From Myxococcales bacterium (GTDB lineage: Bacteria > Myxococcota_A > UBA9160 > SMWR01), in assembly GCA_013215615.1 (NCBI GenBank), contig JABSQX010000002.1, positions 1-48,069 on the forward strand: a stretch of DNA of 48,069 bases, given 5' to 3'. A model generated the notes under the pieces. The model made no database searches. It saw only the letters and a program-made list of their open reading frames with translations, and had not been told where the DNA came from. This document shows, in pieces, positions 33,733 through 41,533 of this stretch. How positions within the stretch are numbered: position 1 is the stretch's first letter; each line of letters starts with the position of its first letter. The translations under genes were made by a program, and so were the position numbers.

Positions 33733-34788
33733 ATGACCAGCCGAGCGGCCGTCGCTCTCTTCGTCGCTCCCCTTCTGTTGAACGTCGCGCTGCCCGGCCA
33801 CGGCGCCACGCCGGAGAAGGCAGCCGCGCCGGGGTCGCCGCCCGATGACCTGCAGGCAACGCACGCGGAGCCGGAGCTCCGGTCCCTCGAGCTGCTCCTC
33901 GAAGGCTTTCACATCGACAAGAAGTACATCTCGATGGAAGGCCCCCAGGAGAAGATGCCCATCAAATCCAAGCTACCGCCCGACTCGACGGTATGGGTGA
34001 GGAGCATGGCGGTCGAGATGGTGGACGCCGAGAACGAAGCGATCTCGCCGGAGTTCCTGTGCCACGCGTGGCTGTCCTACCGCTCTCCCGAGAGCGGCGG
34101 AATGATGACCGTTTCACAGGGGACCGAATCCGTGACCCTGCCCGAGGGCTTTGGGTTCCCCGTGCCGAACACCGCCGACAACCGGGTGATGCTGATCGGG
34201 ATGATCGAGAACAACAACCACGAAGTGATCGATCAACGAGCCGCCATGAAGTACACGATCGGATACTACTCGGACGAGGACGCGCAAAGGCTCGGGCTCG
34301 AGGCCCTCAAGCCCCTCAACATGGTGGCGCGGCCGGATGCGCCCGCGGTCCACCCGGGCGAACATCACGTAGCCGGACTGAAGAGCCATCATTGGCTCGT
34401 ACCTCCCGGGCGGCATACCTACAGGTCCCCGGTGGTTCGACCCATGTTCGAGCGCCCCGGCAATCCCCTGGGCATCGGCACGAACACGCGAATCCACTTC
34501 ATGCGCGTCCATCTCCACGGCTATGGCGAGTCCGTCGCGCTACTGGACAAGACGACGGGCGAAACCGTCTGGAGGGGTTACGCGAAGAACGCCGATGGGC
34601 TCCGCCAGATCCTTCACTCCGATTCCTACTCGGACGTCGAGGGCGTCCCGCTCCACCGCGATCACGAATACGAGCTCGAGATCGTCTACGACAATCCCAC
34701 CGACGAGCCCATCGACGCCATGGGGGCTTTCCGCGCCTTCGTTTCCGGGGACCTGGTCGAACGCCGGAATTTCAAGCGGCGACGCTGA
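33733..34788 (+). CDS. His-rich secreted protein, possibly copper-monooxygenase (PHM)-like
   Basis: A 351-residue exported protein with a signal peptide (about 1-25). From residue 50 the sequence is beta-rich with His placed in strand contexts: FLCHAWLSY (Cys110, His111), GEHHVAGLKSHHWLVPPGRH (209-228), and RIHFMRVHLHGYGESVALLDKTTGETVWRG (His255, 260, 262). The last block resembles the copper type II monooxygenase (PHM) C-terminal domain and plant SURNod19-like proteins; that resemblance is from memory and weak. GGAG precedes the ATG. It converges on the PQQ/cytochrome operon, so a shared periplasmic oxidation role is possible. Function not established. Confidence 0.72.
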   Translation: MTSRAAVALFVAPLLLNVALPGHGATPEKAAAPGSPPDDLQATHAEPELRSLELLLEGFHIDKKYISMEGPQEKMPIKSKLPPDSTVWVRSMAVEMVDAENEAISPEFLCHAWLSYRSPESGGMMTVSQGTESVTLPEGFGFPVPNTADNRVMLIGMIENNNHEVIDQRAAMKYTIGYYSDEDAQRLGLEALKPLNMVARPDAPAVHPGEHHVAGLKSHHWLVPPGRHTYRSPVVRPMFERPGNPLGIGTNTRIHFMRVHLHGYGESVALLDKTTGETVWRGYAKNADGLRQILHSDSYSDVEGVPLHRDHEYELEIVYDNPTDEPIDAMGAFRAFVSGDLVERRNFKRRR

Positions 34789-34816
34789 CGCCGGGGCCGG
34801 GCAATCATCCGCCCCT

Positions 34817-35188
34817 CTAGCGGGCTCGCTCGAGGCTGCGGATGTAGACCACGAGCTCTCGGATGGAATCGTCACCGAGCTGTCCCCAGGGCGCCATCAG
34901 CGGGCTGCCACCCACGGCCATTCCGCCATCTCGTATCACGAGGAAGAGGTCCTCATCGCTTCCGGTCCGGCCGTCGCTGTCCGCATCGAACTTGAAGAGG
35001 CCGACGCTGAAGTCGCGCGGCATGGGCTGGGCACCGAGACCGGCCGGGCCGTCGCCCTTGCCCTCCGGGCCATGGCAGTTCTCGCAGAGCTGTTGGTAGC
35101 GCTGCTGGCCCGGCGCGGGCGGTTCCGCGGCCGGCGCGGGTGCAGCCAGCAGGGCTGCCAGCGAGAAGACGAGGAGCGAAGAGATCAC
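34817..35188 (-). CDS. Periplasmic monoheme cytochrome c
   Basis: A 123-residue c-type cytochrome with signal peptide (about 1-21). Heme is bound by Cys35-x-x-Cys38-His39 (CENCH) followed by GPEGKGDGPAG, and Met98 (GSPLMAPWG) is the probable axial ligand. The start is GTG at 35186-35188, overlapping the stop of the upstream gene by four bases (GTGA). It is the last gene of the PQQ operon and should accept electrons from the dehydrogenase or the heme-propeller fusion protein. Confidence 0.9.
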   Translation of the reverse strand: MISSLLVFSLAALLAAPAPAAEPPAPGQQRYQQLCENCHGPEGKGDGPAGLGAQPMPRDFSVGLFKFDADSDGRTGSDEDLFLVIRDGGMAVGGSPLMAPWGQLGDDSIRELVVYIRSLERAR

Positions 35189-36972
35189 GGCGTCGCGGCG
35201 AGCTCGCGGACACGCGTTCGCGGATCGAGGCGGATCACCCGCGGCTGGCCCCGCTCGATCTGCCAGGTGGGCGCGTTCGAGTTCGAGGTCCAGACGCGGC
35301 CCTCGGCGTCGAAGTCGATCTCCCGCGTATAGGTCACGCGGGTCGGCAGCGGATACACCAGGAACTCCTCGCTCTCGGGCTCGAAGCGGATCAAGCTGTC
35401 GCTGTTGGTGCCACAGATCCAAACCGTGTCGGTGCTGTGGTCCACGTGCAGCGCGTAAGGGGTCTCCGAGCCCAGGGGCTCGATGGGAACGTCCCACGTC
35501 TCGAAGGCCCTGGTTTCGGGGTCGAAGCGCGAGACCACGCCCGACGAGAAGCCCGGGATCCAGAGCCGGCCCTTCGAATCGAAGCGCAGGCGGCGCGGCG
35601 CGCTAAAGGGGGTTTCGACCAGCTCCACCTCGAAGCTCTCGGGATCGATGCGGCCGATCTTGTGCGCGTTGAGCTGGCTGAACCAGATGTCACCGTTGGG
35701 CGCGATGTCGATCCCGTAGGGCACGGGCATGCTCGCAGCCCCCTCCCCGGCGACTTCCGGATCGATCTCCACGTTCTGCGCGATCCAGAGGAAGAGCGGC
35801 AGCAGGCGCAGGATCACCGCCTGGCGCCAGTTCGCCGCCGGCAGGCGAATCGTCTCGAAGCTCTCGGTCTCGGGGTCGAAGCGCGCGACGTGGTTCGAGC
35901 CCGCGATGGTGAACCAAACCCGCCCCGCGTCATCGATGCGCAGGGTGTGGGGATAGAAGCCCTCGCTCATCGGGTAGATCGACCACTCCTCGGTGGAGGG
36001 ATCGAAGCGGGCGAGCTGGTTGCCCAGCGCGAGGGTCACCCAGACCGAGCCGTCGGGAGCCGCCTGCAGCGAGTGCGGCCCCACGCGCGCGTTGGCGTTG
36101 GGCTGCAGGGGAGGGCCGGAAGTCGCGAAGGCGCCGCCCAGGGGCAGGCCACTGTCCGAGATGGGGAAGCGCTGCGTCTCCCCGGTCTCCGGGTCGAGTC
36201 GGAAGAGTTCGTCCTGCATCATGTCCACCGAGTAGACGTGTCCACTCGGGTGCACCATCAAGTCGTGCTGCATGGAAGCGCGACCGCCCAGCACCCACTC
36301 GTCGATCACCGCGCGGCGCACCTCCGCGGGCGGCGGGGGAGCGAAGTCCGCCTCTCCCATGCCAGCGGTCAGTCGCGGCACCGCGTGGGCGGGGTCGTAA
36401 GCCGCGTTGAACCAGCCCGGCACTTGAGCGCGCACCTCGGGCGACAAGCCGCCGCCCATGCGCGCCATCAGGTGGAGGACCTTCTCCCACTGCCAGTCTT
36501 CGCGGGGCACACGCGTCGCCGGGCTACCCTGCTGGTGGCAGTAGGTGCACTGCCGGACGAACTGCTCGCGATGCCCGGGGTCGTCGATCTGCTCGAGGAA
36601 GAGGCCGAACCAGCGGTTGGCGGGCAGCTGCGCGGCCAACGCTTCGGGGTCGCCTTCCGGCTGGAGGGTCAAGCTCAGCCCCGGGCCGGGCACGTGGACC
36701 TCGCGGCTCAGGTCGCGCCAGCCGATGCGGCGAACGCGCAGCTCCCACGTCCCGGGATCGAGGGCCGGCACGACGAAGTGCCCGTCAGCGTTCGAGAAGA
36801 CCGTCGTGCCGCGTGCCGGATCGCCTCGCTCGGCGGTCACGCGCGCACCGACCACGGGCTCGCCATCGGGACCGACCACGGTGCCGGTGATCTCGATCGC
36901 GGTGACGGCCAGCGGCACCGAGAGCAGCAGTGCAAGGACGATTGCGGGGACAGTGCGCGGGATGCGCGTCAT
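35185..36972 (-). CDS. Carboxypeptidase-regulatory/heme c/beta-propeller fusion protein
   Basis: A 595-residue periplasmic protein. In order: signal peptide (1-25), a carboxypeptidase-regulatory-like beta sandwich (ITGTVVGPDGEPVVGARVTAERGD, about 28-105), a heme motif Cys142-x-x-Cys145-His146 (QCTYCHQQ) and a Vgb (virginiamycin B lyase)-like propeller from about 215, with repeated 'D-G-x-V-W-x-T' and 'NQ-ARFDP-T' blades. A hydrophobic stretch (about 383-398, AVILRLLPLFLWIA) interrupts the propeller. The ATG overlaps the previous stop (ATGA). Whether the propeller is a lyase, a substrate-binding domain or a redox partner is unknown. Confidence 0.82.
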   Translation of the reverse strand: MTRIPRTVPAIVLALLLSVPLAVTAIEITGTVVGPDGEPVVGARVTAERGDPARGTTVFSNADGHFVVPALDPGTWELRVRRIGWRDLSREVHVPGPGLSLTLQPEGDPEALAAQLPANRWFGLFLEQIDDPGHREQFVRQCTYCHQQGSPATRVPREDWQWEKVLHLMARMGGGLSPEVRAQVPGWFNAAYDPAHAVPRLTAGMGEADFAPPPPAEVRRAVIDEWVLGGRASMQHDLMVHPSGHVYSVDMMQDELFRLDPETGETQRFPISDSGLPLGGAFATSGPPLQPNANARVGPHSLQAAPDGSVWVTLALGNQLARFDPSTEEWSIYPMSEGFYPHTLRIDDAGRVWFTIAGSNHVARFDPETESFETIRLPAANWRQAVILRLLPLFLWIAQNVEIDPEVAGEGAASMPVPYGIDIAPNGDIWFSQLNAHKIGRIDPESFEVELVETPFSAPRRLRFDSKGRLWIPGFSSGVVSRFDPETRAFETWDVPIEPLGSETPYALHVDHSTDTVWICGTNSDSLIRFEPESEEFLVYPLPTRVTYTREIDFDAEGRVWTSNSNAPTWQIERGQPRVIRLDPRTRVRELAATP

Positions 36973-37520
36973 GGCTTCACCTCCGGACCTAGTTCGAACT
37001 CGAAGACGATCGGCTCGAAGACCTCGTGGACGGCCAGGCCCCGAATCTGCTGACGGCCGCCGGGTGTCTCGACCCGCAGCGCGAAGGGAACGGGAGCCCT
37101 GGTTTCGCCGCACGTCTGAGGATAGTCCACCCCCACCCGGTAGCGACCGGGCACCCGCGGAAAGCGCACGCTTTCGATACGCGGGCCAGCATGCTCGCAG
37201 CGGCGGTCCTCGAGCAGTTCGCCCCCGATACGACTCGGCGTGTTCGCGTAGTAGACAGTCTCCTCGAGGGGGCCCGTCACGTAGAGATCGAGGTCCGCCT
37301 CCGGGCCGAAGGCCAGATGCACCCACAGCTGCGCCGGGGCGCCGGGCTCGAGCGCTGCGAGCCGGGCCTCGAGTGCACGAGCCTCGGCGCTGCGCTGTGC
37401 CGTCCATTCCGGGCCCGGAACGCGAACGGGCGCGCCGGGCGGAGCATCATCGCAGCCCACGCACGCCGCGATCAAGACCGCCAACCCGGTCCAATGGCTG
37501 CCGCTGCGTGTGCCGCTCAT
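36969..37520 (-). CDS. Small lipoprotein of unknown function (PQQ operon)
   Basis: A 183-residue lipoprotein: lipobox LIAAC with the modified Cys at residue 20, then a helical Ala/Glu-rich part (40-60) and a beta-rich domain (QLWVHLAFGPEADLDLYVTGP, then YPQTCGETRAPVPFALRVETPGG). Two Cys in the mature part (near 109 and 133) could form a disulfide. No family recognised; the ending resembles pre-peptidase-type beta sandwiches loosely. It is translationally coupled on both sides: its ATG overlaps the PQQ gene stop and its stop overlaps the next ATG. Confidence 0.75.
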   Translation of the reverse strand: MSGTRSGSHWTGLAVLIAACVGCDDAPPGAPVRVPGPEWTAQRSAEARALEARLAALEPGAPAQLWVHLAFGPEADLDLYVTGPLEETVYYANTPSRIGGELLEDRRCEHAGPRIESVRFPRVPGRYRVGVDYPQTCGETRAPVPFALRVETPGGRQQIRGLAVHEVFEPIVFEFELGPEVKP

Positions 37521-39526
37521 TCGGGCAACGCGAAAGCCATCAGGTGATCCCCGGGCGGGTTGGGCGCGCCCCAGTGACCCCCCGCCGCCACGACCACGTA
37601 TTGCCGGCCATCGGCGCGCACCTGGTAGGTCATCGGGATCGAGTTGGCGGAAGTCGGCAGGTCAGCCTTCCACAGGACCTCTCCGCTGGCGAGGTCATGC
37701 GCGCGAAAGACGTGATCGAGGGCGGCCCCGATGAACACGAGCCCCGTCGACGTGACGATGGGTCCGCCGACGCCGGGCACGCCCTCGATCCACCAGAAGG
37801 GGAAGGGGGCAATGTTGCGGCTCGTCCCGAGCGGAACACGCCAGCGGATCTCGCCCGCCGCCAGATCGATCGCGTCGAGCGTGGCCCAGGGCGGAGCGAC
37901 GCAAGGCACGCCGATGGGAGAGACGACGATGTCCGTCTCCACGCAGTAGGGCGTGCCCAACTGCTGTTGAAAGACGCCCTCGCAATCCTCCCGCGGCACC
38001 AGGCGCGTGATGGCGGGGACGTGCCAGGTCACGACCAACATCACCTGCTCGCCCAGGTGAATGGCGGGCGATCCCCAGTTGTTTCCACCGCCATTGCTGG
38101 GGTACAAGAACGAACCTCCGAGCGAGGGAGGCGTATAGATGCCGTCGTTGCGCAGCGCGCCCATGCTTTCGCGGCAGGCCCTTTCGTCCCAGCGCGTAAA
38201 CCCCCAGGCATCCGCCGCCGTGATCGGCGACACGAGATGGGGGATGTGGCTGGGAAAGGGCTGCGTGGGCGAGAGGTACTCTCCGGGCGCCGGGTCCTGG
38301 GGGACGGGGCGCTCCTCGACCGGGAAGACCGGCTCACCGGTCTCCCGGTGCAGCACGAAGGTCATCCCCATCTTCGTCACCTGCACGACGACGGGGACCG
38401 TCTCACCGTCGATGCGCAGGTCCATCAGTGTCGGCTGGGCGGGCGTGTCGTAGTCCCAGAGATCGTGGTGGACCATCTGGTAATGCCAGACCACCTCTCC
38501 GGTGTCGCCATCGAGGGCGACGACCGAACTCGAGTAGGCGTCGAGGCCGTCGCGATGGCCGCCGTAGTAATCGGGGTTGGTGTTGCCCGTGGGAACGAAT
38601 ACGAGCTTGCGCTCCTCGTCGACGGCGATGATCGACCAGACGTTGGTGGTGGAACTTCGGTAGGTACCGTCGTCGTTGTTGGGAGCCATGTCCGCCGGGA
38701 CCGGGTTCCAGGCCCAGCGCAGCTCACCGCTTCTCACGTCGTAGGCGCGCACGACACCACTTGGGGCGTCGGTGCGCGTGTTGTCGAGCACCAGCGAACC
38801 CGTGATCACCGCATCCTCGAGGATCGCGGGCGGCGAGGTGATGCTGTACTCGATTGGAAGGTGCGCGGAAATTCGGTGGGTGACGTCTACCTCGCCTGCG
38901 TCGCCGAAATCGCCGCAGCGCTTGCCCGTCGTGGCATCGAGGGCGATCAACCGTGCGTCGAGGGTTCCCAGGAAAATGCGATGCTCGCAAAAGCCCGCCT
39001 CGCCCGATCGCCAACTGCTGACCCCCCGGCAATTGGGCAACAGGTAGGCGGATGAGTCGACGCCTGGGTCGAAGCGCCACCGTTCCTTTCCGGTCTCCGC
39101 GTCGAGGGCGAAGACCTTGTTGAAGGGCGAGCAGTAGTAGAGGGTGTCGTCGATGACGATGGGGGTGGTCTGGAAACCGTTGGCGCTCATCGGCAAACCG
39201 TCTTCACCTGCAGCTCGCGGGTGCCGGATGTCGCCGGAACGATGCTCCCATGCAGGCTCCAACCACTGCACGTTCTCGGGCGTGATCTGCGTGGCCGGCG
39301 AGTAGTGAGTGCCCCCCGGTGTTCCACCAAAGGCGGTCCACGTCGCCACGGAGCCCCCGTCGAAATCGGGCGGCGGCAAATCCGCGCAAGCTGCCAGCGC
39401 GGCGGTGAAGCACGCAATCAGGTACCGCGCGGCCCGCCCGCGGACAAAATCGCCCCGGGACGGACGTGCTCCCTCATGCAGCGCTTGGAAGAACCGGGTC
39501 CTGTCTTGCGTCATCCGCCTCGCCAT
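37517..39526 (-). CDS. PQQ-dependent dehydrogenase (quinoprotein glucose/alcohol dehydrogenase-like), lipoprotein
   Basis: A 669-residue quinoprotein with the eight-bladed propeller of PQQ alcohol/glucose dehydrogenases. It oxidises alcohols or sugars in the periplasm and passes electrons to cytochrome c or quinone. Typical segments are WTAFGGTPGGTHYSPATQITPENVQWL, FKVFALDAETGKERWRFDP-like blades (NKVFALDAETGKERW), YQMVHHDLWDYDTPAQPTL, VLHRETGEPVFPVEE and PGVGGPIVTSTGLVFIGAALD. A lipobox (LAAC, Cys47) after a 35-residue basic lead makes it a lipoprotein. I use the ATG at 39526; a second ATG at 39514 is possible. It heads a coupled operon. Substrate is unknown and no PQQ-synthesis gene is in the window. 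Confidence 0.88.
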   Translation of the reverse strand: MARRMTQDRTRFFQALHEGARPSRGDFVRGRAARYLIACFTAALAACADLPPPDFDGGSVATWTAFGGTPGGTHYSPATQITPENVQWLEPAWEHRSGDIRHPRAAGEDGLPMSANGFQTTPIVIDDTLYYCSPFNKVFALDAETGKERWRFDPGVDSSAYLLPNCRGVSSWRSGEAGFCEHRIFLGTLDARLIALDATTGKRCGDFGDAGEVDVTHRISAHLPIEYSITSPPAILEDAVITGSLVLDNTRTDAPSGVVRAYDVRSGELRWAWNPVPADMAPNNDDGTYRSSTTNVWSIIAVDEERKLVFVPTGNTNPDYYGGHRDGLDAYSSSVVALDGDTGEVVWHYQMVHHDLWDYDTPAQPTLMDLRIDGETVPVVVQVTKMGMTFVLHRETGEPVFPVEERPVPQDPAPGEYLSPTQPFPSHIPHLVSPITAADAWGFTRWDERACRESMGALRNDGIYTPPSLGGSFLYPSNGGGNNWGSPAIHLGEQVMLVVTWHVPAITRLVPREDCEGVFQQQLGTPYCVETDIVVSPIGVPCVAPPWATLDAIDLAAGEIRWRVPLGTSRNIAPFPFWWIEGVPGVGGPIVTSTGLVFIGAALDHVFRAHDLASGEVLWKADLPTSANSIPMTYQVRADGRQYVVVAAGGHWGAPNPPGDHLMAFALPE

Positions 39527-39646
39527 GCCTCCCTCGAGGCGAAGGGATAGTCTACCCGCCGAGTTTCGGCGCTGCTTGGGCGAAAACATCGGGGCCTCGA
39601 CCGGCACTGGCCGCGAGGGCTCGTCGTTTCTGGGGAAGGTAGAGGA

Positions 39647-40012
39647 ATGCCGGGAACACCGGGCGTGAAAGAGGTCTTCGAGGCCTACCTCGAACGTCAC
39701 GTGGCCCGGGATCTCGAGGGCGTGGTGTCGCTCTTTGCCGCCGACGCGGTCGTCGAGGACCCGGTGGGGAGCCCCGCACACGTCGGTCGTGCAGCCATCC
39801 GTGAATTCATTCGCTCCGCACACCAGCGAAACGGCCAGCTACGCGTGGAGCGCATCGGGCCCGTGGTGGTATGCGGGCGCGAGGCTGCGGCCCACATTCG
39901 GGCCGCCGCCGAAACCACGAGTTTCCAATTGGCGCTCGACGTCCTCTACACGATCGCGCTCGACGATGCTGGCGAAATCAGCTCCCTGCGCGCCTTCTTC
40001 GAGCTTCGCTGA
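39647..40012 (+). CDS. SnoaL/NTF2-like protein (steroid isomerase-like)
   Basis: A 121-residue single NTF2-fold domain: VKEVFEAYLERHVARDLEGVVSLFAADAVVEDPVGSPAHVGRAAIREFI is the opening typical of ketosteroid-isomerase-like and SnoaL-type proteins with the Tyr and Asp near the cavity; the end reads SSLRAFFEL. AGAGGA lies directly before the ATG. It is divergent from the PQQ operon with about 120 bases between starts. Function among isomerase, dehydratase and ligand-binding roles is open. Confidence 0.86.
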   Translation: MPGTPGVKEVFEAYLERHVARDLEGVVSLFAADAVVEDPVGSPAHVGRAAIREFIRSAHQRNGQLRVERIGPVVVCGREAAAHIRAAAETTSFQLALDVLYTIALDDAGEISSLRAFFELR

Positions 40013-40151
40013 GCAGCATCGCACCCTGCAGCGGTCGCGCCCCGCTCTCGTGGCCGGCCGGTGAAACGAGCGCCTCCTGCAGCCCTCCCCCAGTGCGGAG
40101 CAATCGGCCGGAAAGACTCGCGATTTACCACCTCTATTTCCACCGAGCCGG

Positions 40152-40157
40152 TATACT
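40152..40157 (+). promoter_or_regulatory. -10-like hexamer before the P450 gene
   Basis: TATACT (five of six to consensus TATAAT) lies 51 bases before the P450 start. A TTTACC at 40124-40129 is at 22-base spacing, too far for a good sigma-70 -35 box. Confidence 0.35.
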
Positions 40158-40207
40158 CGAATCCGGCTTGGCGGCAACATGAAGCTGCGATCAGCGGAGG
40201 GGCATGG

Positions 40208-41503
40208 ATGACACTCTCGCACATCGACCTCACGAATCCCGACAACTTCCTCGATGGCACTCCCCACGAGTGGCTCAACGAGCTCCGCAACGAGGATCCC
40301 GTGCACTGGCACGAGGGATCGAGTGGGGCCGCTTTCTGGTGCGTGACCAAGTGGGAGGACCTGCGGCACGTCTCCCGAAACCCCGCGCTCTTCTCCTCCC
40401 AGCGACGCGGCACCAACATGCCCAACCCGCGCATGGAAGAGATGATGCGCAAGCACGCGGAGCAGGAGGGGGCGGCGGGGGTCATGGCGGAGATGCAAAA
40501 ACAAGCGCAGGGCGCCGAACCCGGCGGCTTCCCCATCATGCTCATGATGGATCCACCGCGTCACGTGAAGTTCCGGCGACTCGTGCAGCGAAGCTTCACG
40601 CCTCGCTACGTGTCGGGCCTCGAGCCCCACATTCGCGAGCTCGCCCGATCGATCGTCGACGGCGTGGTCGAAAAGGGCTCGTGCGAATTCGTCACGGAGG
40701 TGGCCTCGGAGCTCCCGCTCCAGGTGATCTGCGAGATGATGGGCGTACCCGAGGAAGATCGGCACGAGATCTTCGAGATCTCGAACCGCATGATCGGCTT
40801 CGATGACCCCGAGCTGGGCGAGGACCAGAGCGAGAGGGCAATGGCCTCCATCGGAATGTTCGCGAAGGCCACCAAGGTCGCCGAACTCTACCGCGAAAAT
40901 CCGCAGGAGAACCTGACGAGCTTCCTCCTGCACCGGGACATCGACGGCGAGAAGCTCTCGGAGACCGAGTACGCGGCCTTCTTCCTGCTGCTGTGCGTGG
41001 CGGGCAACGAGACCACCCGAACCGTCACCAGCAACGGGATGAAACTCCTGATCGACCACCCCGACCAGCTCCAGCGCCTCGTCGACGACCCCTCCCTGAT
41101 CCCTTCCGCGGTAGAGGAGATCCTGCGCTTCGAACCGGCGGTGCACCACTTTCGCAGGACCGCCACCCAGGAGACCGAAATCCGCGGCCGCACCATCAAG
41201 GAAGACGACCCGGTCCTGATCTGGTACCCGGCAGCGAACCGCGACGAGGAGGTCTTCGAGGATCCCGAGCGCTTCGACGTGGGGCGGCATCCCAACGAGC
41301 ACCTCTCCTTCGGCATCGGAGAGCACTTCTGCCTGGGGGCAAGCCTCGCGCGCCTCGAACTCAATGCCATCTTCGACGAGATCGTCCCGCGCCTGCGCAA
41401 CCCCGAGCTCGCGGGACCGGTCCGGCGCCTCCGCTCGAACTTCATCAACGGCGTGAAGGAGATGCCGGTCCGCTTCGATCCGGGGAAGCGCTCGGCCTCC
41501 TAG
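40208..41503 (+). CDS. Cytochrome P450
   Basis: A 431-residue soluble bacterial cytochrome P450, a heme monooxygenase that hydroxylates C-H bonds using electrons from a separate ferredoxin/reductase. The I-helix O2 motif is AGNETTR (265-271), ExxR is Glu304-x-x-Arg307 (EEILRF), and the heme loop is FGIGEHFCLGASLARLEL with the Cys375 thiolate. The overall type resembles the CYP125/142/144 group that acts on sterols and fatty acids in actinobacteria and relatives; subfamily is not fixed by eye. GGAGGGG lies before the ATG. No ferredoxin gene is next to it. Confidence 0.93.
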   Translation: MTLSHIDLTNPDNFLDGTPHEWLNELRNEDPVHWHEGSSGAAFWCVTKWEDLRHVSRNPALFSSQRRGTNMPNPRMEEMMRKHAEQEGAAGVMAEMQKQAQGAEPGGFPIMLMMDPPRHVKFRRLVQRSFTPRYVSGLEPHIRELARSIVDGVVEKGSCEFVTEVASELPLQVICEMMGVPEEDRHEIFEISNRMIGFDDPELGEDQSERAMASIGMFAKATKVAELYRENPQENLTSFLLHRDIDGEKLSETEYAAFFLLLCVAGNETTRTVTSNGMKLLIDHPDQLQRLVDDPSLIPSAVEEILRFEPAVHHFRRTATQETEIRGRTIKEDDPVLIWYPAANRDEEVFEDPERFDVGRHPNEHLSFGIGEHFCLGASLARLELNAIFDEIVPRLRNPELAGPVRRLRSNFINGVKEMPVRFDPGKRSAS

Positions 41504-41533
41504 TCCCGCATTGGGAGGAGAACCCTCGAGCCG

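Noticed and set aside
35140-37053. Open frame of 637 codons on the plus strand
   Set aside because: Antisense to the heme-propeller gene; high GC at codon positions keeps stops rare.
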